From: Fratercula arctica | Lineage: Eukaryota; Chordata; Aves; Charadriiformes; Alcidae | Reading direction: 5' to 3' | DNA: 64,000 bases | Assembly: GCA_947846985.1 (NCBI GenBank) | Contig: CANTUZ010000020.1 | Span: 3,115,959 to 3,179,958, forward strand | In this document: positions 45,119-57,700 of the stretch, one piece after another | Layout of the letters: each line of letters opens with the position of its first letter | Numbering within the stretch: the stretch's first letter is position 1 | Notes under the pieces: generated by a model | What the model saw: only the letters and a program-made list of their open reading frames with translations | Databases searched by the model: none | What the model was told of the DNA's origin: nothing | Translations under genes and position numbers: made by a program

Positions 45119-46604
45119 ACACTTCCATAAACATCCTTAGAAATTTTCTGGTTAACGCTTTAGAGTAAAATGCGAAGTTCACTCAAAGGACTCAGAGGAG
45201 GAGAAAAGCTGGGAGTCCAAGATGAAGCTGGTTCAACAGCGAGCGCTGGGTACCAACTGCTAAGATTTTAAGATATTAAAAAAATAAATAATAATCTGCT
45301 GTGTCCTTTTCTCCCCCTTGCCCTTTAATTCTTGCAAATAAAGAAAGCTTTTATCGAAGAAAGGCCAAATCACCCAGAAGTTCAGACTGAAAGGATCCGA
45401 GAACCATTTATATTTCGATGCGAGGACTGCAGTGAAGTCTATCAGTCTCTTCCCTCCTCTTCCTCTCCAGCTCTGCGAGAAGCCACACACTTCTCCTGAG
45501 TTAACAAACCAAATCTTTCACCCCATTTTTATTTATGCAATGCATAGCATTAAAGTGACAGGCTAAGATAAGATCCCACGCTTCTCATGTTATCTCTAAA
45601 CACAGAAAAATAACTCCACGATGTTCCACAGAAACTAGGAGCTGGAAAAACACTAGCACAGGGATGTTACTTCTGCAATTCCTCCAGAGCACTATCTGCA
45701 GCGCCTGGTGCATCTGATCCCAATGACATCTCAAGCAAAATCTATAGGAACTGTGGCAGAACTGCTGGAAACAAAGCCCAGGCTCTCATTTCAAATATTA
45801 GGAAAAGCCCTTCAGCGCACTCGGGGAGGAGGCGGGTACTCCCCAAGTGCTCCGAGATCAGATATTTTGAAGTGAGGGGTCTGTCAGGTCTTTTCAGGCC
45901 AGACGGCAAAATTTAAAGAGGTTCAAGTCAACGGGAGCAACTTGGCAAGACTCCGAGATGTCGGGCTCATGGGTAGGGGGAGTCCCGTTCCCAGCCCCAC
46001 TCTGGGAATCTCCTATCAGACAAGTAAATACAGAACAGTATCGAACTCCCCTTGATTCAGCCCAGCGCGAGCACATTTCACAGCACGGAGAACAATAAAA
46101 ATCAGACATTAAGAACCACCTAAATAGGTTTTATGGAGACAGAAGTCACTGCGGGGCAATGAGGAGTCCGCAGCAGCTGGTCGGGCTGCATCCCTTTCAG
46201 AGGGGTTTCCCCCTCGAGTCCCAAACCTGCCGCTGTGCTACGGCGCAGATGCTCCCAGCAAGGCCCGGGGCCAGCATCTCCCGCTGGAACAGATCACCTC
46301 CAGTGGCTTGCAGATGAGAAATGAAATGAGAAAGAAATGAGCGTTTATTTATGGCACTGTGAGGTCACGCAGTGGTAAAGCCTGAATCATTTTATCTTAA
46401 CAATACCTACTTACAGACCCGTTGCCCTGATTTTATGAGGCAGAGGGGAAGTAATTCAAAACAGGGCAGCATAAAATGTTGCCTTTGGCAAAAATAGACA
46501 AGATAGAACAAAATGCAGGAAATCCTAGCGCCAGATTGCTGCTATGCTCTTTAAGCCTTGCAGGGTGCAGATGACGACTCTGGAAGCCATGAGGGCTTTA
46601 CTCC

Positions 46605-46680
46605 CTTCTGTGCTACGTAGCCTTGGGAAAAGCTCTATTCCCAGACCTCAGTTTTGCCCATCTGTAAAATGGGAATACAG
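46605..46680 (+). mobile_element. MIR/CORE-SINE-like remnant
   Basis: Contains agccttgggaaaagctct, then acctcagttttgcccatctg and taaaatgggaataca, which is the diagnostic MIR core (CCTCAGTTTCCxCATCTGTAAAATGGG). About 75 bp are recognisable. Confidence 0.7.
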
Positions 46681-47539
46681 CAATTGAGAGAAGCAGAGCG
46701 CAAAAAGCCAAGTACTATCTACGTACAGTGTGATTTTGGGCTGTTTCTGATTAAACAGAAAAACAGATCCCGGCACAGGAAGGAGAACGCTGTAAATACA
46801 AGTCTCCAATAAAGCTCGGAGAAGGTCTGGAGCCAATTCCACTACCACTGCTGTTTGCTTTCTTTTCTGCCCCAAACCCCCTTCACATCAAAGAAGGGGG
46901 TTTGCTTTTATATTAGCAGTCTCCGTTATGAAAGCAAACTTCTCAACCGATTACCTAGATTTCACCTCCCTTTTGCTGCATTAGGTAGTATTCTAGCAAT
47001 GTTTCTGATCTGTTTAAGGCAACTAAGACTGAACATTAGAGGTATAAGAAAAGCTCTGAAAACCGCAAAATCTGCTCTGTCCAAACTAATTCTTCCGCTC
47101 AGTTTTCTCTTGCTCCATGATTCAGCAAGTGCTGTAGCCTTTTAAATAAAGCTTCCTGTTCGTAAAAATTGCTGAATAAAGCACATTGCTTTAGGTCATG
47201 ATAAAACCCAGTAGTTCCTTTAAACAAGGCCATATTTGTCCTCCTGCTTTCTCATTTATTTCTTCCTGACCGTAGTAACTTTACTCACAAAATTGTCTGG
47301 GTCAGTGGGCTAGAGCAAAGGCCAAGCCACCTAAAAAACAACCCAATGTTTTCAAAGCCAAAGGATGAGCGTCAGAGCTGCTTTATAGCCTCACTTATCT
47401 GGATTATAGAAGCAGACTTGGGGGACCAGTAGTCACTTGTGCAGAGCAGAGGCCACCGCTACCCTGCGTGTTTACACACTCAACACTAAAGGCACCATAC
47501 CAGTGCTACCACTGCTTTAGGGACAAGAAACCAATGCAC

Positions 47540-47632
47540 ACTTGGGCTCGGCCCAGGGTCACAAAGGAAGTTTGAAGCAGCTGAGAACTGGCCCCAGATG
47601 TTTGGAGACTTAGTTCAGTGCCTTAGAGACCG
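47540..47632 (-). mobile_element. MIR/CORE-SINE-like remnant
   Basis: Plus strand: cccagggtcacaaaggaagt, then cagctgagaactggccccag and ttagttcagtgccttagaga. This fits the antisense MIR order of CCAAGGTCACACAG, a GCAGAGCxGGGAACTGAACCCAG-type block and GTGCCTTA. Diverged. Confidence 0.6.
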
Positions 47633-50600
47633 AGTGTCCCGAGGGCGGCTGAGCCTGGAGGAGGATTAACTCCCCGTCCATTGCCCGGAGGACACCACAA
47701 GCAAGTCCATACACACATCTCAGCTATTAATATCCATACAACTGCAAGATCCTTGCAACACTAACACAACCCTCTTTTGGTATTTCCTGCTTATAGACTG
47801 GTAATGCAAACAACTCAAATGCTTTGTGCAAGACTTTAGGTTTAGAAATTAAACTTCAATGCTTCTGTGGAGCGAGAAAGGCAGCGCGACGTCCATCTCC
47901 CCGACGGGAAGGGGTACAGAGCCACGACCCCTTTCCTTGCCTGCCTCAACCGCTAGATAATACAATAGCCTTTCCAAAAATAAACTGCCAAGGCAAGGCT
48001 GGAGAAGATTAAAGCAGAGTATTCCTGGGGCAGGGGAGAACATGGCCAGATCCCAAGCAATACTTTCTCAGCCCCTCTTGGCAGGCTTCAGGAGAGAGCG
48101 CGGAGAGCAATCGCGTTAGATTCCAGCTATCGCAGAGGCTGCGAAGGACGCCAAAGCGGAGATCTTTGGCTTCTACACTCCTCAACTTCTTTGTCCAGAT
48201 TCTTCTTCGCTATAAAGCAGTCAGTTGGGATGACTGCTCCCACCCAAATCTCCTTGGCTGCCTTCTTCCTATACTCTTGTCCACACTATCATCCTCTTAC
48301 GCATTTCACATCCCCCTTTCCCCTCTGTCCAGCAGATTCCTGCCAAACTTGACTGTCCTCCACCCAACGGACCGAGGAACAGACAGTCTGTGCATCTGCC
48401 TGCTCTGTTCTGCTCAGGCCTGAAGAGTCTGGAGAGCAGGACCTGGCTCCACGGGCGCTTCATTCTGACTGTCGCTCCCAGGTCATTGCAGAACACCTGA
48501 CAAAAACAGTGCTTTCTGCCTCTGTCAGTATTTTCCACTGACTGCAGCAGAGTTAGCTCTAAAAGCACAATATTTGAGAGCTTGACGTTGTCCTTTTACA
48601 GCTGTAGCGTCTTATCAGTTACGAAAACAAATTCAGACATACTATAGAAAATGTGGGTGGCCATTTCATAGAGAGGATAATTATATAATGCTTTGCAGAG
48701 AATCCAGGCATTTTAAACACATGCAGAAGTCTCACTTCACATTCCAGCACTACACAGGAAGCATTTGCTGTATATGAAATTCTCCCACTAACATTACTGC
48801 CTCTGTTTTCTGTTGGAAAAAATAAAATACAGTAATCCATGTTTAGCACTTCAAACGTGATGATGCTGCCAAGCATTTTACAACCACACACAGTAATTAC
48901 CTCCTACCTGATGCAGAAGAGCTCTGTGAAGGACCAAGGGGCTGCAAGGGGAGAGGTGCAGATTGTTTTTGTTGGATTTGTTGTTTGAGTTCAGTTGTTG
49001 GGTTAGATGGGGTTTTTTTTGGCTACAATTCAGAACAAATTTTTTTTCCCCGACTGTCAAGGCTAAAAAATGCAGCTTCATACGCTGGAAGGAAAGGGAA
49101 GGAGCTCAATGACCTGAGCTAATACTACACGTGCTTCTCAAGTGCCTCTAGACCTGGGAAAAACACATGCAAGAAGAACTGCCAGCAAGGACGCTACCCA
49201 TCGATCACACAGCCTGCGAGACCTCGGGAGAGCTGAAGCTCTCAACCAGCTTTTCACACTGAAAGAAGCAGGGAAGTCAGAGCAGCGTGTATTCCCAAAG
49301 CTGTCGGGAGAAGCGTGGAAAAATCCTTCATGCGGCAAAAATCAACTTACATTGATAACTCTTGCTTACAGAGCTCGAATGGTTATGGGTAAATTAAAAA
49401 GCAGATCTGGATTCACGGGGCTGTCAGCCCTGCGGCCACAGACAACTCAATAGGTGCAATGCTGAGCGTGTGCCCTTAAACTGGCTACGAGGGATTACTG
49501 CCCACGTTTCCTCCTGCTGGAGCTCACCGGGTCCTCGCTGTTGTGCTTAAAAATCTAAAATTAGAGGAAATGGTAGACCACTGACCCCAGGCACAAGAAT
49601 TAACGCACTGAAGAGTACAGCACTGCTACAGCATCAGCATAGATTTACATGCTGCTTTCAATCTCTCTCCATTCCAGAAAGCACCTATGATATGTAAAAA
49701 TTCACCACTGACATGCCATTAGTTCTGGGCCGCAAAGCAGAAATTTTCCTGGCAATTAACACACAGGAGCAGGAAAGCAACACCTATAAGGAAAGAACAG
49801 TGGGATCATAAACAGCTGTGCAAAGCATCCAGTTTTCAAACATGAAAAGAACAAAACCGCCAGAGCAGACAAATTGATCCTACTGGGATTTGAACACACC
49901 GTTCCAGGAAATCTGGATACTTGAGACACGGTGCATAGGTTAAAGTCAAAGTTAAGGGGCACACACATTAAACGTGCAGCCACTTCGAGCCTGTTGGACC
50001 TGGACACGGCAGACAGGAAAGCATCATTCCTAAACCGACAAAGCATGAGAATTCCAGGCTCCTTCCAAGACAGAAGTACGGCAGCGTCTCTGCGGAGACG
50101 ACACTGTTCACGGGGGATAACTCACTTCTGGGGATCAGAAGTCTGGATCTCACAGCTACGGGATTAATTTGTGTCAGCCCATGCAAGGCGGGAGAGGTGA
50201 CAAAACTCTCCTCAGAGATCCGCAGGGCAGCGATACGAGATCCTACTGTCTGTTTTTCCACCCTGTCGGAACATACTTTCTCTCCTGACAGAAATGGAGG
50301 CTTACACCAGACAGAGCTGAGTCAGGCCATCAATCTATCAAGGAACAACAATTGTGTTTCCAATTAGAGCAAACAGGTGAAGACACGCAGTATATACATT
50401 GCAAAGAAGAATTCAGCGCCTACTGGAGGTGCTTTTCCCCACTCGAATTGCAGGCAGCTATTTCCAGAAAATTCCTTTCAAGCGCATGAAAAGGAATACA
50501 GTCTCCCCAGCACAGACATTTCTTCGCACAAATGCCTAACAAATCTCGAAAACTAAACTCAGCGGAAGCCTGCTGAAAGCACGATGCTGCAGCGTAAAAG

Positions 50601-51758
50601 TCTCCTTGAACGGACAGTGTCCTCACCCAAGAGCAACTTCCAGATTTATGGATGTGCTCATAGGGAGAATTTGTTTATTTTGCAGCTGCAGTTGTGTATC
50701 AAGCAAGTTTGATGGGAGTAATAAGTGTTTTCAACAGCTGTATCCACAAAACTCACTTTAATTCTCTCATATAGGTCTGTTTGCATACAATGAAGAGCTC
50801 TACATAGCAGGGCACGCTTTCATCTTGCCTAGGAGCTGCGGTATTAACTCACGCTTCCCGGTGGACTTTGTTTCAACAGATTTTAGATCCAGTTTAGATC
50901 AGTGAAGAAGTACTCGACAGCATCAGCAAATCTTAACTACGCATCTGCAACTTTTAATGGAAACCACCACCTGGCACTCAAATTTTGAAGAGGGATAGTT
51001 CAGTGAGAGTATGAGGCTAAAATGTCATCATCATATTAAACAGGAAAATTCACGGATGTGTACCCATATCAAAGAGAGGAAAGCAAATCTCCCATCTCAG
51101 CTAGTTCTCTGGCAGGAACGAGAGTGTGGCTGGGAGGAGAAAACCACAGCACAGCTCTGTAATGTTACAATAACAAAGAAAAATTGGGGGTGAATTTTTA
51201 CTGGAGTGACCTTTTGATCTCCTACGTGCGTCTGGATTTCTTTCCTTTCAAAAAATTGGCCAAAAGAAGCAGGTTTGGCACATGAGAAACACGTAACCAT
51301 CTCTAGAGCGAAGCTGTCCCACCGCCCAGCTTCCAGCAGCGGGATGGAGAGATGAAGCTTGCCTGAGAGAGGAGAATCTGGACATTAGGAAGGGGCAATG
51401 GTGGGAATGTGTCTTTGATGAAGACAGCAGAGGAAAAAAAAAACAAAAACACCTCCACATGTACATACCGAGAACGACCGCATCGGGGTGATCACTGACC
51501 ATTGGACCCCAAACATGTATGGCAGCACCCAGCTGCTCCAAGGCCGTGACGGGACTTTGGCCATCATCCCACTTGGTTCCGTTCCCCTTGCTCTCCAGAG
51601 ACCACTTCAATCATCGCACAAGCAAGAAGGCGGTTCTGCCGCTATTTAATTGGTGCCTGCACCTCCCCCAAACCGCTGCACGCATCCTACGTATCACCTT
51701 GCTAATAACATCCAACCGCTTGGCTTAAAAGCATTTTTTCCTGAAATTCTCCTTGGCT

Positions 51759-51773
51759 TTTTTTTTTTTTTTT
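51759..51773. repeat. Poly(T), 15 nt
   Basis: T-run on the plus strand in the long 5' intron, poly(A) in the transcript. Confidence 0.85.
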
Positions 51774-54700
51774 ACTTGAGGTAAAAAAAGTGACTCCAGC
51801 AAACAAGCCACTCTTCAATGCCCACCATCACACTGAAATCCTGCATGCTTCCAACCCTGGGTCACACCTAACCCACTGCAAAAAACCCAGAGACACGCTT
51901 TTCAGTGCGCCAGAAGGAGGAAGGCACATGCTTTACCTGTGGGAATTACAGGATTTCCAATTTACCTTCTATCACGTTTAAGAAACAGACAGGTAGACAA
52001 CACACGGAACCACTCGAACAGTGAACAAACAGCTTACCCTTACGGCTAACACCACATTTAAGGCTCACATTTATCCCTACCCTTCCCTGTAGCAGAGTAC
52101 TTTCCATATTACTAAGTGTGCTGAACTGAGAGACCAAATATACAGGACAGACAGATGAAAAGATTTAATCCTATTGCGCTAAATGAAATATGCATGGAAG
52201 GAACGCGTTAATACCTGCAGGCAAGACAGAGCTGATGGTAAGCACAACTGAAAAAGCAGCTGCTGGGGGACATCGATGCCCTGTAAAGTCTGAGCAGCGA
52301 GACAAACCTCTGGCCATTTCACCTCCCGGTATGTCTTCCCTTTCCTCGACAGCATCAGGACCAGGACGAGGAGCTTCAAGCCATTCTGTCTTGAAAGCCT
52401 CAGGGCTTATTCTTTAGCACGTCCCAATTATTTAGCAATGCCGACTTTGCATGCGTGCGGCACAAAAGTTAGAGCTCAACATTAAGAGGAAAAAGCCCAA
52501 GCCCTTCCTTACATCCCACCAGATAAACTAGAGCCAAAGACAGTTTAACAAGGTGAATTTTCCTCAAAGTCATAGGATCACGAGCTCAAGTACACAATGC
52601 CAGAAAGGATGGGGAAAAGGGGACATTAATAAGGGCAGGACACGTGAAAATGACCCAGCTGACATTGCACAAGCCCAGAACCCAGCCCAAGAGCTGCCGG
52701 AGCTCAGGCTCCATCATCAGACACTTGCCCTCAAGGTACCCAGCGGCAAAGGCAGAGCTACCAACAAGGGATCTGGCGGAAAACGCTCAGATTCAGTCCG
52801 ACTTTCTGGCTGACACACAGCAGGAGCCAGAGACTGTGCCTGGCCCTCTGCGCACCACAAGTCCCCACGCTCCCAACCCTCAAGTGCTTCCACTTCACCA
52901 GCTCATTTTCAGCGTGAAGCAATAGTTAGGAATAAAGACTGCCAACAGCTCCAGCCTCGTTGCCCAACACTGACAGAGTTCAGCCAGCGTAAGGTTAGCA
53001 GTGTGCTGTGAAAAAGGCAGCATTTCAAGCAGCGGAGCAATACCGTGCAGCAACTCTAATGGCCAAATTGTTCCTTCTCTTTACGAAGAGAACAGAACCG
53101 CTCGCTGCTCAGATGCGGTGACTGGCTAAGGGCAGGCAGCAGGACATCTGAGTTTTCAGAGTGACAGCAACCCCCTGAAGGATCAGTTCAGGAACTGTAA
53201 GAGGAAAAAAGGGAAGCTCATCTATTTCTCTCAAAACCAGCCTACCAACTCCCACTCCTCATCTCCAGGAGGAGGTTGTTTCGGGTTGGTGCAAGAACGA
53301 CGACAACCACACATTTAACCCTTGGGCTTGCAGGCTCACGCTATAAAGGAACAAGACAGGGTTGCCATTGTTAATAGAAAAGCATCCATCCAAGCTAAAA
53401 TTCCCCACGAGGAAGAGGGCAGCCCTACCCTTACAGATGGCTCCTGGCAGTGGAAATGCATTTCTTTAAACTTAATGTATGGTGGGGGGTGACGGCGGGC
53501 TATGTCACCCCTTGCAAGATGCGATGGGCAACAGAAAGGATGGGTCACGCGTGCATGTTATGCTACATCAAAGAATCCCTCTGAACAGGAGGCAAAATAA
53601 ATAGCTGCAGGAGAAGAAAAAAAAAAAAAACAAACCAGGTCTGGTTTGAGTGCATATGCTGCCCTTTATTCTTAAAAGCATTACAGACACTCGCTCTGCA
53701 ATCTGCTCCCATTACAGGAGCATTTCCAGCCGATTACATGCAATGGAGCGGAGTTCATATACAACACGGGCTCTACACGCTGGCGCTGACTATGGGGGCC
53801 AGAGCTAAACAAAGCTTTTCTGAAAGAAGCGCAAAAAATGTCGTCCATCAAGACAGCGAAAGCCAAGCGGCGTCTTCTAGGAGGGCAGCCAGGAGCTTTG
53901 GTTTCTCTACAGTGTCGGGAGCATCCCCCTCTCCATCCCTGGTCCGAGGGTAGCGTGTTGGTAGGGGAAGACAAGGGAAAATGGGAGGGTAACATCAAAA
54001 TGGCATCACCCATGGGTCGTTCGCGGCTCACAAACCCCACCGTGCGTGAGGACTCGGGCACTTAGCTCAACTGAAGACAAAACTCAGAAGAGCTGAGCAG
54101 ATTTCAAAAGACAAGAGAAGGTAAAATGCTCACTGGAGTCATTTTAAAAAGAGCGCATGCATTTAGCCTCTAACACACATAACAATGCCAGATGCAGCCT
54201 CCACTAGTACTTTAATAACAATATTCTCAATCAGGAGCACCTACATTCATCAGGGAGCGAACCTTGACCACCCGACACGCAGATGTAGGATTTTACCTGA
54301 AGCCCTGAGTTGGAAAAGCTGCGCTGCTTTTTCTAGGCAGGGAAAGCAACCTCTAAGAGAGGACAGAAATTCGACAACATCTGCAAAACGCTTACAAACT
54401 TCTCAATGAGGTTTACTAAATACCAATTTTGCAATGCCTTCTCCTCTTTTGCATCTGACTAGATGGGGGTCTGAGGATTGAGCAAAAGGAAGCAAAACAT
54501 TCCTGCCGAAATTCAATAAACTGAGCAGCCTTATGAATGTCATATAAAACAGCCTGGAGCTGACAATATCACAGAATTGCGAGCTAGAAGCATTGCTAAG
54601 GTAAGCATTCCTCACTCTCCATTTGAAACTACGCTGTCCTGTTTCCACAGTGTTGGAGAAGATGCAACTAAGTGGAAGAAAATTAAGTATTTAAAAATTT

Positions 54701-57700
54701 AAAAAAAAAAAAAATTAGATGCAGAGAAAATTAACAGGATGCATCCAGCTGGTGCAGGCTCCCAAGTTCTGCTGAAGCACAATTCCTTAGAGAGGTGCAA
54801 GACTTGCCCCGTCGCCTTCCCTCCATCCAGCAATTCCAGAGAAATGGAAGCAACCACAAATTCCTAATCCAAAAAGACCAGGCAGCTGATGCTGCAGGGC
54901 TGAGTTGGCTACAGCAGGCAGCCTCGCGCTCTAGTCTCCCTCCCCCTTTTTCTTTTGTGAGATGGTTTAACAAGCTGCAGAATCCCAAGAGACCCAACAA
55001 TCGAACAACAGAAATAGAGCATCGTGTCTTGAACTATACATGTCCATCTGCACTGCTTCCTTCTGACAGACACACAAAAGGTCCGAGTTTGGAGTGAAAG
55101 CGTTGCCAAAAGGAACTTGTGCAAATAAAATCCTGGCAGAGCTCATTTCATTCCCACCGCCTGTCATTACCCCTCTATGGGGAGAACTGATGCACCAATT
55201 AAGTGTTTCGGGGTGGCAGAAAACGTGTCACCCTCTGCTAGCTGTCTACTCTGCAAAACAGCGACATGTTCATTGTCAGATGGAATCAACAGGACTAGAA
55301 CAAGTCAAAATTACTGTTTTTCCAGCGTCCACAGTGACCTGATCTAATAAGCATCTTGGTGGGAATTTGGGATTTCTCACAGGGAACCTTGTACCTAGAA
55401 GCATGTAGGAAAGGTGACACTTTATTTAAATATGGACAACTTCCTCCTGGTTAAGCCTTAGATATGCTCTATACAGAGAAAATTAATATATCTCCATCCC
55501 TCAGTGCCAGACTGCTGAAAAGACCTGCCCTCTCCCTGCTCCAGCCCACGACAGCCAAGCTGAGATGGTCCATTTGGCCACCATGACCTCCAGCCCAGGC
55601 AAAGCCATCTCCGCTTCATGCCTCCTCACCCTGAAACCACACCAGCCCGCGCACTCCCACAGCAAACCAGTTCTTCCTTTTCCACCTGGTGGCTGCCTCC
55701 AACTGATGCCCGAAAGGCTGAATGGCGGCGCTTGGGTCTGACCTGGAGCAGCTGAGAAACAGGTAAATAGGCCAAGTAAAGCAGAGCCAGGGAAACAAAG
55801 ATTCAGAGACTGAATTACCCCTTCCCTACATCAATTAAAAAGCAAATGCAATTATTTTGTAGCCATAACCGCATCTAGAGTGCACTTTTGCCTTAGGGAG
55901 ACAACAAAAAAAAAATTACACAGAGGGTCATACAACATCCCATTTCCCTCGTGACATTGTCAAGATCAGTGACACAAAAGCTCTGAATTTTCGCTGACAT
56001 TGAAGGGCTTAATTGCTCAGATGGGGAGAGGGCAGCGCACACGCAGGGACGGACCCCGCACGCCTTCGGGAGAGACTCGCAGGGCACCTGGTCCCAGCAA
56101 GACAAGCAGGGAGAGACGTTAAGCTTAAGTAAAAATGAAATTCATCACTCTGATACTGAAAACTGAACGCGACGGGATGGGAGAAGAGGCCCTCAAGGAA
56201 GGGAACGCGGGACTGGAGAATTAAGAGCCACGACAAAGCTTCCACTTAAGCCTTTGGAGCAGACTTTGCCCACATCAGCAGTCCAGCCGCTTCACCCACA
56301 CAGCTCAATTCAAGCACGTATCAAATCCCAGCACTCCGGCTTAATCAGAAGTCCCCGAAGGCTGAAGAAAGACACGGCCGAGCAAGAAATGGACTGGCAA
56401 CAACGCGGGACACAAACAAGGCAACGACATACCACTGCACTGACTCCAGATGACATTCCTTCTTGATGAGCTTTTTAATTGGATGCCTGACGAACAAGTA
56501 CAAGGGAAAAAAGAGTAAAGACAGTAAGGGTAAGAAGGCAAACAGAAAAATGACCCTGCGGTGGCCTGGATGGGGACATTAAGGACACACCTGAGCGGTC
56601 ACGGTCAAAGAGCACTGTGATAAGCTCCTGCTCATTCTTGGTATGTGTCAAGCAAACAGAGAAAGCATCAACTTATGACCAGGCAAGGCAAGAGTTCTTA
56701 AGAAAGCTTAAGAAAAGTAAGATGGAAATGAAACAGGACATCCTTTTACTCCAGAAGCATCTGTGAAATCCGCCCCGTTAAAAAGCAGGCACGAGAGTGA
56801 ATGGCCAAGGCAGTAAATTATTTCCAAATCTTGAGATAGCTCCTGTAAAGTTGTCATTACTTGTCTACGCTATCTGTAGAGCAGAGATAAGGTTAGAGCT
56901 GAAAAATATGAGTGTGTAAGTCAGCCAGCCAAACAAATATGTATTAAACACTGAGGTCCTTTCCCTGCTAACTGCTCGCGAAGGGCTGTGGGGAAGGTCG
57001 GAGCAGCAGATACCGCTGCTCGGAGAGCTGGCAGAGACATCCCTGACACCCGTAAACTGAATAAATAGCGGAACTGGCAGCAAAGAGAGCTCTTTCCCAC
57101 ACATTTCACTGCACACCTTGAGCTTCCAGCTTTGTTTTTATCCACCTGCCAGATTTGATTTTGCCCAAGATGACAAGCTGGCCTCAAACAGCTTTTTTCC
57201 TCACCAGGAAAAAAAACACATCTTCTTTGGGGAACATACACAACATATGAGATTATGTTCCAAAACCCTTAAAATATTCCTGCCCACTTATTTGAAAGTG
57301 TACAAAAACAGTTCTGGGCCTTTTCCTCTGTTAAATACAGTTCTCCCAGCCAGGAGGTGCTTTTAGTGGCAGAGCCTTTCCCAGCCTGACATTTTTAATG
57401 TACAGGAGGAATGTATATGTGCAAGTCAGACTACTAAATTATAAACTTATGCAGGGATAAAACTCTCCAGTACTTCAAACAATTTCAGGGTCATTGCAAC
57501 TCTATCCCAGCAAATAATTATATCTCAGCTGTAAGAAGTTATACCCATATAACTACCAGGATCCTGAGGCACTTCAGATGGCTTCAAAAGCTTCCCCACC
57601 AGCGACAGCTTTTGAGGTGGAAAGCACAAACTCCTTTCCTCTGCATAGCTGTCTTGGAGCAGCACTGAAGACCATTAAATTATACCCAACTTTCTGGAGG

